From: Adineta vaga
Taxonomy: Eukaryota; Rotifera
DNA: 64,000 nt
NCBI GenBank assembly: GCA_021613535.1
Contig: CP075495.1
Location: 4,092,001-4,156,000 of the forward strand
Reading direction: 5' to 3'
Program-made: the position numbers and the translations under genes
Part shown: positions 1-13,479 of the stretch, piece by piece
Position numbering within the stretch: the stretch's first letter is position 1
Layout: each line of letters opens with the position of its first letter
The notes under the pieces: generated by a model
Database searches by the model: none
The model's input: the letters and a program-made list of their open reading frames with translations, nothing else
Told to the model about the DNA's origin: nothing

Positions 1-978
1 AATTTTAGTTCTAGTTTATTAGTTATTCATAATATTCTACAATATATCTTTTTTCAAAAGATTTTGTTTAGAAATCTGAATTGTAATTAACTATCGTATA
101 CAATTTCAATTTGATTGTATTAATATGCAAATAAATTCAATTATCGGTTATATTTACTTCAAAAAAATCCTAACTGTTGTTAATAAGTCATGAATTCTTA
201 AAGTTATCTTTAGTTTGAGGGGAAAAAACAGAAGTGAGAAAATGTATCTATCACTTTCAAAATGACGATTTCATATCGTTGTAGTAGTTCGATCCACCTT
301 TTTTTTTCACCCGGAAACAATTTTCAATCAGGTAGATCAATGACAGTTTGTCAGGAATATTTCTACTAACAAATGGATATGAATAATTTTCTAAGAAGAA
401 AAGAAAAACAATAACATAGAAACATTTCTGTCAACACTTCGATTTCATTTATTCTAACGAGGATAATATCCGGTTTGTTCGACTTTTTCTTATCATAAGA
501 ACATAGTTGTACTTCAAGGCACAAAGATTTTTTCATTTTACATAGAGAATCATAGCCTACAGCTAATCATATAGATTCTCATTGACATTATCTGTCTGAT
601 TTTAATGATTGAACATTAATGTACATCAAAAGACTAATGGAGAAATGATAAATATAATGAAAAAAGGATTTTAATTCACTTTGATTTTAGAGATATGTTC
701 GATGAACTATAAATTTCATTGGAATTTTTCTCCTCATTTATATTTATAGATTATAAATAAAAAATTAGAATACGAAGATTAAAAGCTTATAACTTTTGAA
801 AGATTTGTCATGAATTTACTGACGTAGAAAAATTGAGTTAAATATCATCAGAAGAGAATGTCTTTTGACTTTTATATATATATATTGCTTTTTTTTGTCT
901 TTTATTCGACAGAAATGAGATACATTGTTGTCTTACTAATAATATTTCGACATTATAAATTGAATATGAGAAAAGACG

Positions 979-1009
<31 letters not shown>

Positions 1010-2834
1010 TAAAGAGAGAGAAAAAGAAAGAAAAAGGAAAATGAGAAAGAGAAAGATATAGAGTAGAAAAGAACGTGAAAAAAAACCAAGAAACCGTCTT
1101 TTACTCTTTTTCCTTTCCGTGATTACTTCTCCTACTTAGAATTCACAACAAACACACACTTTCTTGATTTCTTACTCTAACATAGTTCAAAATACAAATT
1201 CTCAATCAATAATCCAACAATGACATCCGGTAGGTTGATATCCATCTAGAATATGTTCATGAACATACGTAACAATATACTTACACATGAAATCTTTTCT
1301 ATAGTTAATGTCGAAAAACATGAATAGTAGTAATATCAAATGTATTACTTTGTTGTTGACAAAAACTAAAACTCTTTGAGATAATTATTTTCATGTAAGA
1401 AGAGAAGATAAATGATATATTTAACGAGCAAAACAATATATCATGTCGCAATTGTGACAGTCCTATCTTTTGTTTTCTAGTCAAACCTATTTTAACGATT
1501 TGTTATTCGTATATCTATTTTGTTAATGTTTAACACACGATATGGGGACTGTATTTTCTGCCTCGAAATGATCCTATTAAATAGCTATTAGTCTTCAAGA
1601 TAATTTAAACATCTCGCTTTTGTTTACGAAACAATCATCACTTATTCTTTGACACTAGTTCTGTTTATAAAAAAAGATTAGTAATTCTTTGATTCGATAA
1701 GGATAGAACGATTTTCTCTTCAAACTGAGCTTTTATCTCATATATACCATAAGAAACAAAACCATCTTGAGAATGTATGCGTGTACAATTACTACTGAAA
1801 ATGTTAGTGATGATTGCATTATCATGTTTTCTTCTATTTGTATATATTTGCAACCATTACCTCCTAATCGATATATGTGATCTTCCTTCTAATGAATACA
1901 TCTTCTCTTCCATATTTTGCTTTGTTTTTGTCATCAATGCTTTATTATTAAATTCAGAGTATACTTCAATGAAATAGAATTTCCGTTCAATGATAATAGC
2001 AAGACTATTTTGATATGTTTAATTGTTTATTATTATATTTTTTTAAATGAAAATCAAATCATATATCTATATATATATATGCATTGAATAATTTTTTTGT
2101 ATGTCAAAGATCAAAAATGCTACTTGTATTAATAATTCAATCAGAAGTATATTTTTTGCACGTTCTTTCAAACAAGAAGAATATAAAAGTTCTATTGGTG
2201 GGAGTCCCTATGAATATGCATACATGTCATGAGTTCTAGTCAATTTCTATCTATTGCGACTGATTAGGTTTTTAAAGGCAAGTCATTTCTTTTGCTTCTG
2301 TTCAACAAAACACCAAGAAATAAAAAGAATGAACAGGAACAGACTAGAAAACCAGTAGTATCATAGTTCCATGTTTCTATTGAAGAATAATTGGAATAGT
2401 GTTTGAGAAAACATATTTATTTGTATACGTGTCGCATCATATCTTTGTAGTTAAACGTCAATAGAGTACTACTTGACTACACTTATGAACAATGCCGCAT
2501 CAATATTAGACGACAAAAGAAAAAAGGGAGAGAGAGAGAGTAGAAAATGAATGATAATAATGATGTCTATAAACAACAACAAGAATAAAAATAGATGAAA
2601 GATGAACATCCGTTCCATATTCTAATAATAAAGGTTATTAATTAAACTGAAGCTCGATATCTCTAATACAACTGTTCATGAAATAAGAATATGCGTGATC
2701 ATCGATGATCAATCTAGGTTCAATTCCCAGGTTAGTCGTGTATTGAAATATAATTGATTAGATAGATTAGAATTAGATATCATTCTGTTGTTGTTTTTTA
2801 TTTAAAGAAATCTCTTCCCGTTCTTTTGTTCATC
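1..2834. other. Non-coding region upstream of the GPCR gene
   Basis: I see no supportable gene here. Open frames are short, AT-rich and low in complexity. The clearest structure is an (AT)n tract running into an (AG)n tract at about 979-1063. A pyrimidine-rich stretch ending in AAG at about 2791-2808 lies just before the GPCR start and could be a splice acceptor of a 5' UTR intron or trans-splice site. Promoter elements cannot be assigned by eye. Confidence 0.6.
979..1063. repeat. (AT)n/(AG)n compound microsatellite
   Basis: About eight AT units (979-994) are followed directly by AG units (995-1009), then a purine-rich AG/AAAG tract to about 1063. It is a simple repeat. The open frames over it on both strands translate to repeats and are not genes. 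Confidence 0.9.
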
Positions 2835-4261
2835 ATGTTTGGCGAAATCGATTATTCTCTACCAAATCCACATGGTTCATCATCTGATCAACTTTTACAA
2901 ACAAATTCTTCAATAAATTTGAATTGGCATTATTATTCAGTTGATTTATTTCTTAATAATCTTAACATAATGCCGACATTTACAACCAATGAATCAGCAT
3001 TTACAAATACAAATCTATCTATCAATGCCTCGTTAAATTCTCATGATAAGTCATCATCAAATGACGAAGCATCGGATTATCTTCTCTATTTAATCATTCC
3101 ACTCTATTCACTTGTTTTTGTTATTGGAACAATTGGTAATATTCTTGTTATATTAACAGTTGTTACAGTTAAACAAATGCGTAATACAACAAATGCATTA
3201 ATTTTACATTTAGCTATTGCAAATTTATCCTTTGTATTGATGTGTATTCCACATACAATTTATGTTTATGTTGTTGACTCCTATGATTTTCCTAGATTAC
3301 TTTGTAAAACAGCAAATACATTAATGTATTTAAGTGCATATGTTAGTATCTATATTCTTGTTCTAATGTCGGTCGATCGATTTCTTGGTGTGGTCTTTGC
3401 GGTTAAATCAACAAAATATCGAACTGAACGTAATGCACATTTAGCTGTTATATTCGTTTGGTTAGTTGGTATTATCTTTTCTTCTCCTAATATGTAAGTC
3501 ATGTTCATTGTCTATCTTTGATTTAATTTTATTTATGATTTATTTCAAATCTTAGGATTTATTATGATGTTTTACCTATACAAAATATTCGAGTCTGTTT
3601 ATTTCGTGAAGATAATCCTGTTTTCAATACAACAAGACATATAACGGCTTATTGTTTTGTTGTTTTTGGTTTAATTGTACCTTTAATTATTATTGCTATT
3701 CTTTATGGTTTAATTATTAAAATTTTACGTGAAAATTCAGCTGGTAAACAAGTAGCAAAAGGTAAAAAACGTGTAACTAAAATGGTTTCAGCAGTTATAT
3801 CTTCTTTTGTCATCTGTTGGACACCAATGCAAATCAATTTAATCTATACGCATCATAAACAAGTTAATATTTCTTTTGCAATTCTATCTCAAAGTCTTGT
3901 TTATATATCTGCCTGTATCAATCCAATTTTATATGCATTTCTTTCCGAACCATTTCGTAAAACGTTTCAACAATTTTTAACATGTTCAAAATTACTTTCA
4001 AATCATTTATTATCTAATCTAGATTTACCATCGAATACTCCACGAAAAAGTTCTGCTTATCGTTTAGTACAACAACAATCATTGACAAGAAAAAGTTCAT
4101 CAACACCAATCAATAATGAACTTCAACCAAATCGTAAATCATCAAATAATCATCCATATCGACTAAGTGAATTCACTTCGGAAACAAATACAACAACCAA
4201 AATCTCTGAACCAATTAAATACAATCGATTATCAAATACACATGTTTCTAATAATAATTGA
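2835..4261 (+). CDS. Class A peptide GPCR, galanin/allatostatin-A receptor-like
   Basis: This is a predicted plasma-membrane neuropeptide receptor of 454 aa. The exons are 2835-3493 and 3556-4261, with a 62-nt GT-AG intron after TM4. The start is the first ATG; an upstream TTG is not used. An N-terminal domain of about 85 aa with many N-x-S/T sites precedes seven hydrophobic segments. TM3 ends in the variant MSVDRF (DRF for DRY). TM6 carries VICWTPMQI and TM7 carries NPILYAF (NPxxY). The stretch KRVTKMV before TM6 and the CWTP motif resemble galanin and allatostatin-A receptors. The C-tail is Ser/Asn/Thr-rich with several RKSS-type phosphorylation candidates. Somatostatin/opioid-like receptors are the main alternative; the ligand cannot be told from sequence. 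Confidence 0.85.
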
Positions 4262-4370
4262 AAAATCAATATTTTAAATATTTCAAACTTTTCTTTTTCG
4301 GTGCTGTTCTAGACTTATTTATTTTGTCATTACCCTCTTTGATTTCGTTTGTTTTTTCAATTTAACTCAA

Positions 4371-4416
4371 TACATACATACATACATACATATATATATT
4401 TATTTATTTATTTACT
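4371..4416. repeat. (TACA)n/(TA)n/(TTTA)n microsatellite
   Basis: About five TACA units are followed by a short TA run and four TTTA units, in the 3' flank of the GPCR gene. This is a simple AT-rich repeat. Confidence 0.85.
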
Positions 4417-6545
4417 TAATAAAATTTAGTCTTATATTGATAAAAATATCAATATACTTACGAATTTATTATACTAAAAATGAAACTCGAGCATTTGACT
4501 TGAGATAAGTAAGAGCCAATTGATTCTGAAGTCGGCGTCACGTCTTTAAACAGTTAGTAGAAAGCAGCATGTATCCATTTGGAAAAAAACATATTCTAAC
4601 ATTATTATTAGAACAGACGTGCTATTACTTTTTACTCTCAGCGCCCAATCCATCAAAAGAAAAGCAGTGCGAATCTTTCGACATCTTTATATATGATAAA
4701 TGTCATGCTTTGGAGATGAATATGCAAAAACATAAGAGAACTATCCTCGAAGATATTCTACTTGTGTCTTTCCATTGCATAACGCGTCTTTTAATTCTAA
4801 TGAATGGATCGTTCGTTATGAATTTATAGAACAATATTTCAAGAATCTAATCGATCATGACACTTTATCGTGTTGAAATTGTATATAGTTGTACATTATA
4901 ATCTCTAAAGAAGTTGACAACTGTTTCTAATTTTAATAAGCATCAAAGCAAAAAATCACCTGCAAATGCGCTAGAGGGGCGTTACTAGATGGTATCAAAT
5001 ATTCATTTTCTTCGAAAAAAAGAGATCAGAGAAAGAAAATACCGCTTGATTGTTTTGTTACCGATAGATCACGATATTTTCATATATTATTGATTTTAAT
5101 GAGTTAGACTTTATTACATATGAAACTCGTTCGAATATACTTAATTATTCTTTGGAGGAAGAAAAGATCAGAAGAATAAAGACGGACGATCAATCAATTA
5201 ACAGGAGAAAAGAAAAAAAAAGAGATCATAGAACTAATTAAATTAATTTGAGTTCACTTTATTCTTCTTGTTTGTATAGTATCATTAGTTTTTCTACTAT
5301 TTTATCTGTTTTCTTTTGGTTACTTTTCGTCTTTGATGCATCACAGTATCGTAAACTGATTGATCGATAACGCTTATGATCTGTCGAAATTGACCTTTGG
5401 TTAGTGTTGAACATATATCTCCACTATATATATAGAATGAACGAAATTGATCTTCTCATGTCTATGATAGATTATTTAAATTGAACTTCGCGTATATTAT
5501 ATAGGTGTATCGGAACTGAATGACATCCAGTCATACATTTCAATTAGATGCATGTTCAAAACAATGACCTTTTTGTTTTGTATGGTATCTAGTATTAGGT
5601 AGCAAATAATATTAGACTAAATCTTATGATCGTCAATAATCGCCTATAGAAAATAAGATTAGTTTTTATTACTATTCTAGTACAATTAACAAAATATAGG
5701 TAAAATTACAAATAAGCTATTGTTTTCGATCATTCAAATATACTTTAGTATTGAAAGGTGCCTAAATGGATACCGCCAAGATCATAAATATTGAGAAAAA
5801 TGAATAAAAAAACGAACGATAGTGAACGTGTGCCTTTCGATTGCCACTAATATCACCCGCTAGTTGATATGTATTTGATGTCTGTCGCTATTTCATTCTC
5901 TCGTCGAACAATTACTGTCGTTTAAACATCTGTTCCATCGAGAAGAGCTTCTTCTTTTGTCATTATTGCATAAGATTACCAACAAGAAACAGATGTGAGA
6001 AAATAAAAATGATCGAGGCGGAGCAAGTATAGATTATAATTGAATCGGATGACATTTTATATGTTAAACTATGATTACTATGTAGTTGTTTTATTCATAT
6101 AGTTTTCTCTTATTTTTCTAGTAATTTCTATTGCCATGTAGTGATAATTATAACATCGATATCATCACACGAAATGTCAAATATCCATTGTTCGGAAAGT
6201 ATATTACAGATGGTAGTTTGAATAAAAAAACAAAAATATAATATAGATAACTGTCAATCAAAGAAAACATGCATGCTTTCTATATATCTATCTGCTTAGT
6301 ACAGATTGAGATAAGAATATAGAGAAACCTTGAGACAGAATAGGAGCTTAATTGTGAATCTGCTCTCCTCTGCTACTGCTAGTTGAACGAGTGATGATGA
6401 ACATTTGCAGATGTGAGTGTGCACATCATGAACCATAGAAGATTGAAATAACAAGCTGGACATGATCGTACGCGTGTCATCGCCAACAACACATGATTAG
6501 GAATGTAAATTAATTTTGCCATATACATGCGACTAACGGTCGATC

Positions 6546-6573
6546 GAAGAAGAAGAAGAAGAAGAAGAAGAAG
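6546..6573. repeat. (GAA)n trinucleotide repeat
   Basis: Nine tandem GAA units lie in a purine-rich tract that continues to about 6600. They are intergenic and not within a credible reading frame. Confidence 0.9.
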
Positions 6574-7799
6574 CGAAGGAGAGAAAGAGAAAAAGAGATT
6601 TGTGAATCTTCATCTGTTCTATTTCTCTTTCAGCTCAACGAGAATAAGAAGAAAGTTAATTGTTGTCAATAAATAATGCTCAACTGGTATATGTACAGTA
6701 TTAGTAAAAAGATTTCTATATTTGTATACTTTGGTACTATTTAAAACAAATATGAAGGTATGTATTTTAATCACTCAATTTGATAGTTTCAATAAAGTCA
6801 CCTATGAAAAGAAAACTCAGCTTTTCGATACAGATTAACAAATTGAAAAAAAAGAATGTGACAGACAAACGTGAAATAACACTTCGATCCCTATCTATGA
6901 ATAGCATCTTTGACACCTTTCGTTCAATCTTGACAAGAATTTCAACACCTTGATCACTACCTATGATTTCATCGTCTTTTCTTTTCATTCAATTGAATTT
7001 TTTATCACTAACTCTTATACAGTTTCGCCACTTAAAGTTTCAATTATCATCAACATCATTATTTCGTCAAATCATGTCTAGGACTTCTATTGAGTATATA
7101 TACATTGACTCTAGGAATAATAACAATTCGTTTTGAATTGTTTTTGTATGCGACATTTCTTTTTTTTTTGTTTCTTCTTTCTCTCTCTCTTCAAATAACA
7201 ATAGACGAAACAATTGAAAAGTAAAATTGTCATTGTCTGGACAATATCAGAGGAACCAAACAAATCATAGGGGTCATTAAATCACAAGAGATTAGTTTTT
7301 ATTAAATATTAGATTAGTACAAAGAAGTTACATGAACAATTTTCTCAACTTTATGAGAAATGTCACAATATAATGATGTGTTGAATGTAAATACAATAAT
7401 TCTCTTCAAAAAATGATTGAATAGACATCATCATCATCATCATCTTCATTTAGTTCTGACAATGATTGAAAATCCATTTAGCGCCTGTCGATATAATTCA
7501 TTTATTGTTTCGTGATTTGTCTATCGTTACACATGAATTCGTCTTTTGCTCTCGTTCTAGATGAGACAGTTTTTTTCAATTAGTATCGCTACTTATTCAT
7601 CTATGGAAGACGAATGCTACTGTCGGCTGTTTTGATGACTAACGAAAGTCGATAGAGAGAAGGTTAATTGTAAAGCAATGAAAAATGATATTCGCTTGTT
7701 TCCATCTTCAATAAATAATGGATTAGATATTCTCTTTTTTTTCTCTCATTTGTTCATTCGATCTGCATCGATGAGAATTCTTTTTTCACGTTCTCTTCC

Positions 7800-7841
7800 C
7801 TTCCCCTCTCCTACCTCCCTCCCTCTCTCTCTCTCTCTCGT
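7800..7841. repeat. Pyrimidine-rich (CT)n tract
   Basis: A C/T-only tract of CTCC and CT units. Frames across it on both strands give Ser/Leu or Arg/Glu repeats and are not treated as coding. Confidence 0.85.
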
Positions 7842-8475
7842 TCGTTTATTTGCCATTTTGTAACTATTTGCTTCGTTGTATCGTGTGTGTGAAATTAAAG
7901 CAAGTTTGTCCTTCACTCTTTTACATGTATATGTATATATACGTTTCCAAATGAAAGGAACCAAGGTAGGGAACAGTCTTCCGCTTAACTTATTAATGTA
8001 ACAATGAATATGGAAGATCATCAATGAATGAATGACTAAGATAAAGAACACATGGGAGTAGAATACCTTGACATGTAAAATAATAAGAAAGCGGCTTTTT
8101 TCCCTGAACATATGCACGACATAGGGAAAAAAGAAGGTGTTGATGATGTTTTAAGTTAACAAATGAATGTGTCGCAATCGTATCTTTCTCTCATTTACTT
8201 TCATCTATTCCAATTCATGATACAACAATCTATGTTCATTTAGTTGTATAGAATTTCTTAAGTTTATTTTATCGATAGCAAATATATTCTTTAATTATTA
8301 ATCGATGTACATAGTTTCAGTAAGTAACATTTTCCATGTTGTTAACTGATTATTTGCAAAGTGTATTCGAATCCACTTCATTCTTCTATCCGTCTTATTT
8401 GTATACACAACATATGATGTAATCATCATTAGCCTCTTCGAATGCTTACATAAAACTTTTTTCTATTTCTAGATA

Positions 8476-11112
8476 ATGTATTTGAAATGCTTCATAAGTA
8501 TTTTAATTTTAATTTCTCCTTCATATTCTATCAATCTTCTGGATATTTGCCAATCAGGTATTCGTGATGATGGTATTAATTATGTTCATTGTGCACGAAA
8601 ATCTCTGACAGAAATACCTCGATTTTCTTCGAATCGTTTATTCAATTTAGCATTTGATGAACTTATTCTTTCGGATAATTTCATTACTCATATTCATGCA
8701 AATGCATTTCATGGTTTACGTATAAAACGTTTGATTATGTCGGGAAATCATTTGAAATCTATTGATCAAAATGCATTTCGTGAATTAGAAAATTATCTTG
8801 AAGAAATTATCTTAGAATTTGATTCAACAATTGTTGATCGAATTCCTCAAGCCATTCAAACAAATCTTATTAATATTAAAAGTTTAACATTAATTGGTTT
8901 AAATCTTCGAATCTTACCATCGAATGTTTTTCAACAAATGAAAAAATTAGAATATTTAAATCTAAAATCATGTCATATTCAATATCTTGAATCGAAAATT
9001 TTTCAACCAATCGAAAATCAATTACGATATTTATATCTTGATTCTAATAAATTAACGAAAGATATTTTCAATGAAATCAATCGTTTAAATTTATTAGAAA
9101 AATTATCTTTATCACATAATAATATTCAAGAATTTGATGTTGTTTTATTGAATAGAAAATTAAAATATCTTGATTTATCTTATAATTATTTGAAAAGTTT
9201 ATTCTTAATTAATTTAAATCAATTAGAAATATTAAATTTACAAAATAATCTTTTAACATCAGAACAAATCAATGGTTCAATACCTAAACAATTAAAAGAA
9301 TTAATATTAGATTTTAATTCAATTCATTTTCTTAATCAAAAATGGTTTTCAATGGAGAATTCATTAGAAATTTTATCATTACAAAGTAATGAATTCCTAT
9401 TAACAGATGTAAATGTTTTTCAATATTTAAATAAATTGAAAAAACTTAATTTAGCAAGAAATACAATTCACAAAATACCAAAAGGTAAGGAAGTTGTTTG
9501 ATCATTATTTTTTTTCCGATTACATCTCAATGAAGAATAAACAGATGCATTCAATTGATTAACAGACACAATGATGGCATTATTCATGAGTGATTTGATA
9601 TCAGAAGGAGAAATCAGTTATGTATATCATTCGAATGATATAATGTGTGTTATATACGATATGAAAAGATTGTAGTATGAGAAGAATGTTTCGATAATTG
9701 ATAGAACTGTTTTAAGTATAGATAAATATCAATCGAAAGATTTTCTCTTCGTAAAAATCATATCGATGATTTGTTTTGATATGAGTAATGTAACATTAAA
9801 TTTTTATATCTTTTATTACATTTTTAGGTTTATTTAATTTTACTCGTTCATTACAATGTTTAACAATGGATCGTAATCCATTGATTACATTATCTTCAGA
9901 TACATTTGTTGGTCTTGAACATTCTCTAGTTAATATAAGTCTACAATCATGTTCATTAACATCGGAATCTTTAATTGCTTTATCAAATTTAAAAAATCTC
10001 GAACGTTTAAAACTTCAATCGAATTTATTTACAAAGATTTTACCAGATAATCTTTTCATTTCCATGTCAAAATTACTTGTTCTGGATTTACAACGTAATC
10101 AATTAATAGAAATTCCATCAAACTTTCCATCAACATTACGTGAATTAGAATTAGGAAATAATCGTCTTATGACTCTTCCATTTACAAATCGAACATTTGA
10201 ACAATTATCTCACTTAGTTACACTTGATCTAAGTTCCAATCCACTTCAATGTGATTGTCATATGAAACCATTATATTATTGGTTATTAACACATTTTCAA
10301 ACTGAACTTGTTCCATATGTACAATGGATTTGTTCGAAACCAAGACATTTATCTGGAAAGCAATTAGGAACTCTTTCACCTCAACAATTCATCTGCGAAG
10401 AAAAACAGTAAATAAATTACGCGAAATATTTTCTTTCTCTATTAAGATTTCATACGTTTCTTCTGCTAGGATATTATCATTCCAAGTTCGTTTAAAAGAT
10501 TCAAAAACAGCTCTACTAGAATGGTTATCTGCACCTATAGAATTACCTTTGAATTTAATTGTTATCGAAAACAATATACCATTACCAATACTTTATTTGA
10601 ATGATACTCAAAATTCTTTTCTTCTAGAAAATTTAAAGCCATCAACTCATTATTCATTATGTTTACAAATACATGATCAAATTCTATGTCGAAATATTAC
10701 GACAACAAATCAACAGATCTTTTCATTATCATCATTATCAGCATCAACAGGATCAATAGTCATGATTGATATTGAATATTTAATTATTGGTATTTCGTGT
10801 GGCATCTGTTTTATCTTATTACTTCTGTTTTTTCTAATATTATTCTTAATCAAACATCGTATTAAATATGCTCATTCATCGAAAACAACAGCAACAACAA
10901 TTGATTCGTATTATCAAACAACTGGATCTGATATAATACAAACAGCTATTTGTAATAAATCAATTGAAGAAGAATCAATTAATAGTCTACAATATCATCG
11001 ATCAACACCAATGTTTTGTTATTGTCAATTACCATCAAATTATTGTCCAGATCAACAAACTTATCATTTCTATCATGAAATTCCTCTGTCAAAACCTCCT
11101 GCACTTATTTAA
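8476..11112 (+). CDS. LRR + FN3 single-pass membrane receptor
   Basis: A predicted cell-surface receptor or adhesion protein of 743 aa, with exons 8476-9484, 9828-10407 and 10470-11112. It begins with a signal peptide (about residues 1-18). An N-terminal Cys cap with CQSG and HCAR motifs follows, then many leucine-rich repeats with LxxLxLxxN spacing. An LRR C-terminal cap contains NPLQCDCH and the later Cys residues of WICSKP and QFIC. A short FN3-like domain and one strong transmembrane helix (about residues 631-655, IIGISCGICFILLL) come next, then a cytoplasmic tail of about 85 aa. The order resembles the FLRT/LRRN/LRIT type. Orthology is not assigned. A pyrimidine-rich AG acceptor lies 4 nt before the ATG. 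Intron 1 is unusually long here (343 nt). Confidence 0.88.
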
Positions 11113-12199
11113 TTTGATTTATGAACAGTTCGCTTCGTTTTTTTTTATTACTAGTCAGATATTTTTTTTCCTCTTGTGAATATAATGGAATGGTATATAT
11201 GTATGAAATAATTTGCAATAGAATTTAATTAGGAGAATATATGAATTTTCTTGCCATGTGTGCTTCATTCAAAATGTTGACTAATTTATGTTTATAAATC
11301 ATTTTCTTCTTGAACAATATCAAATGAATCACTAGAACATACATATATAGATTTTTATATTTGAATTATAAAAAATTCTACTGAATGTGCTTGGATTAGT
11401 ATTATTCAATATCGATGCTTTTAGTGAGGAAGACTTACGCGTTCGAATTGTATATAACTGAATTAAATGATAAATGACGATTGAGAATATACGAAATAGA
11501 GAATCGGTAGACCGATTTCGATAGGCTTTTCCTTCCCAGTTTATGTATGTATAACAGTGCTGAATGAAATTGTTTTACGTAAACATTAGATTAATCATAT
11601 CTATCAACTAAACTTCTCATTAGACGGTAGTTATCGGTTTTTTGCAAATTTCAATTGACTGAATTCATCAATGATATTATGAAATATTACGAACGTACCA
11701 ATCAATTCAGCAATTAATCAAAATATAGTTGACCCTTGAAAACTAAAACTAATAGCATTTATTTATTCAGTAAAATAAAATGTCTTCGGGTGCATGTAAA
11801 TAAATCGTTTTTGTTGCTTCCAAAAAACACATGAAACTAAGACTGAAGCAGAACAACAAGAAATTCATACTTCATATTCAGTTAATTTCAAGCATTTTAA
11901 ATGCACTTGTTACCGAGAGTTATAATTAGTAAAATATTTATCCCAATATTGACATCATCTTTATGATCCGTTCTTAGCAATTTATTCTTATTGGCGAAGC
12001 TCTATGTTTTGTTATCGAAAATCGAATTATATAATTCATTTCAGTAGCAACGAGGTCGAAAATATACTTAAAATTAGGTTTTCCTATGTCATCAGTCGTA
12101 GGTAGCGTGATTGATGTATAAAACGAAATGTTCACTATCAGTATTACTTGTGTATGTACGTAATCTTATTGGCAACTTGGAAATATTTTATATTCAAGA
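11113..12199. other. Intergenic region between LRR gene and cellulase gene
   Basis: No gene is supported. The left part is the presumed 3' UTR of the LRR receptor and the right part the presumed promoter of the cellulase. Just before the cellulase ATG is the acceptor-like sequence TATTCAAG at 12191-12198. Confidence 0.6.
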
Positions 12200-13479
12200 A
12201 TGCTCAAAGCGATTCTTCTTCTATGCATTGCAGTATTCAATCTTCCAAGCTCAAGTAAGAATATTCTACGAGTCTATAAAATGCCAAAGGCTATTCTATC
12301 TGTTTTTTCAGCGCCATGCGTAGCTATATATGGACAATGTGGAGGAAAAGATTATAAAGGTGCTACAGATTGTTGTTCACCAACAACATGTCAATATAAT
12401 AATGATTATTATTCACAATGCTTGCCGGGCACAACAAAAGCATCATCATCAACAACAAAATCACCAGCAAGTTCAACTAAAGCAAGTACTCGTAAGTATA
12501 GTAATCCGAAAAAAAATACGATATGTACTTGTATCTCAACTTTTTCAATGCTTTTCTAAAAGAATGCAGTGCTGTCTATGGACAATGTGGTGGAAACGGA
12601 TGGACAGGTCCACAACAATGCTGTTCTGGCTCTTCATGTGTTGTGAAAGATAGTTATTATTCACAATGCTTACCTACATCTGAATCAACCACAACTTCTA
12701 AGACTACAGTAAAATCATCGACAGGATCGAGTACTACAGCAAAATCATCGACAGGATCGAGCACTACAGTAAAACCAACGACGACAGTTGGTAATGACGG
12801 TCGAGAAAATGGTGTTACAACTCGTTATTGGGATTGTTGTAAAGCAAGTTGTGGTTGGGCAGGTAAAGCTAGCGTGACAAGTCCAGTGAAAACATGTGCA
12901 CGAGATGGTACTACAGCTGTTGGTGAAAATACTCAATCGGGTTGTAACGGTGGCAGTGCTTATATGTGTAATAATCAACAACCATGGAATGTTAGTTCTA
13001 CTCTTTCCTATGGTTATGCTGCTGCTTATATAACTGTAAGAAAACATTTTTTTTATTCATATAAAGACTAAAACTTATATTTAATATAATAGAATAAAAG
13101 GGAATCAGATTGGTGTTGTGCGTGCTATTCATTGGTATTTACTACAGAATCTATTATTGGTAAAGAATTAATTGTTCAAGTAACCAATACAGGTGGTGAT
13201 CTTGGTAATAATCATTTTGATCTTCAAATGCCTGGCGGTGGAGTTGGTATATTCGATGGATGTTCCAGTCAATTTCCTGAAGTTAGTAAAAGTTCGTGGG
13301 GTCAACAATATGGTGGCATTAGTTCACGAACGGATTGTGCTAAATTGCCATCAGTTCTTCGATCAGGTTGTTTATGGCGATTTGATTGGTTTATGAATGC
13401 AGATAATCCAAAAATGCGTTTCAAACAAGTGGCATGTCCAGCGGCTCTTACAGCAAATACTCTTTGCAGCCGAAAATAA
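12200..13479 (+). CDS. Secreted GH45 endoglucanase with two CBM1 cellulose-binding modules
   Basis: A predicted secreted endo-beta-1,4-glucanase of 364 aa. Exons are 12200-12254, 12312-12491, 12563-13035 and 13093-13479. A signal peptide (1-18) is followed by CBM1 (about 20-56, [11 protein letters not shown] and YYSQCLP), a Ser/Thr linker, a second CBM1 (79-116, [11 protein letters not shown] and YYSQCLP) and a second Ser/Thr linker with repeated KSSTGSSTT units. The GH45 domain runs from about 163 to the end. It has the family signature TTRYWDCC, whose Asp is the catalytic base in fungal Cel45. It also has WCCACYSL and [17 protein letters not shown], which keeps both the acid Asp and its partner Asp. 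All family landmarks are present, so activity is expected. CBM1 is essentially a fungal module, so horizontal origin is likely. The introns show integration into an animal genome. An AATAAA lies at 13587-13592. Confidence 0.95.
12709..12780 (+). repeat. In-frame linker repeat in the cellulase gene
   Basis: Near-identical 30-bp units encode two tandem copies of KSSTGSSTT plus a degenerate third in the Ser/Thr linker between the second CBM1 and the GH45 domain. Such linkers in secreted cellulases are usually O-glycosylated and vary in length by unit slippage. Confidence 0.8.

Larger units (their letters stand above)
4262..8475. other. Long intergenic region with simple repeats, no supported gene
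   Basis: This stretch of about 4.2 kb holds simple repeats at 4371-4416, 6546-6573 and 7800-7841. An 86-codon frame at 4569-4829 and frames near 6767-6988 and 7678-8117 have no recognisable domain and biased, low-complexity composition, so I do not call them genes. The 5' regulatory DNA of the LRR gene probably lies toward the right end. Confidence 0.55.

Noticed and set aside
838-1089. Open frames on both strands over the AT/AG tract
   Set aside because: They translate to Ser/Phe/Leu and Arg/Glu/Lys repeats made by the microsatellite.
2713-2728. B-box-like GGTTCAATTCC, suggesting a tRNA
   Set aside because: No matching acceptor stem, D-arm or anticodon arm can be folded in the 70-90 nt upstream.
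4569-4829. 86-codon plus-strand frame after the GPCR
   Set aside because: No domain, no splice context and unbiased random-looking composition; likely chance in AT-rich DNA.
7678-8117. Frames of 61 and 123 codons over the CT tract
   Set aside because: Low complexity over the repeat and no conserved motif.
12745-13047. Minus-strand frame opposite the cellulase
   Set aside because: Antisense shadow of the Ser/Thr linker and GH45 domain.
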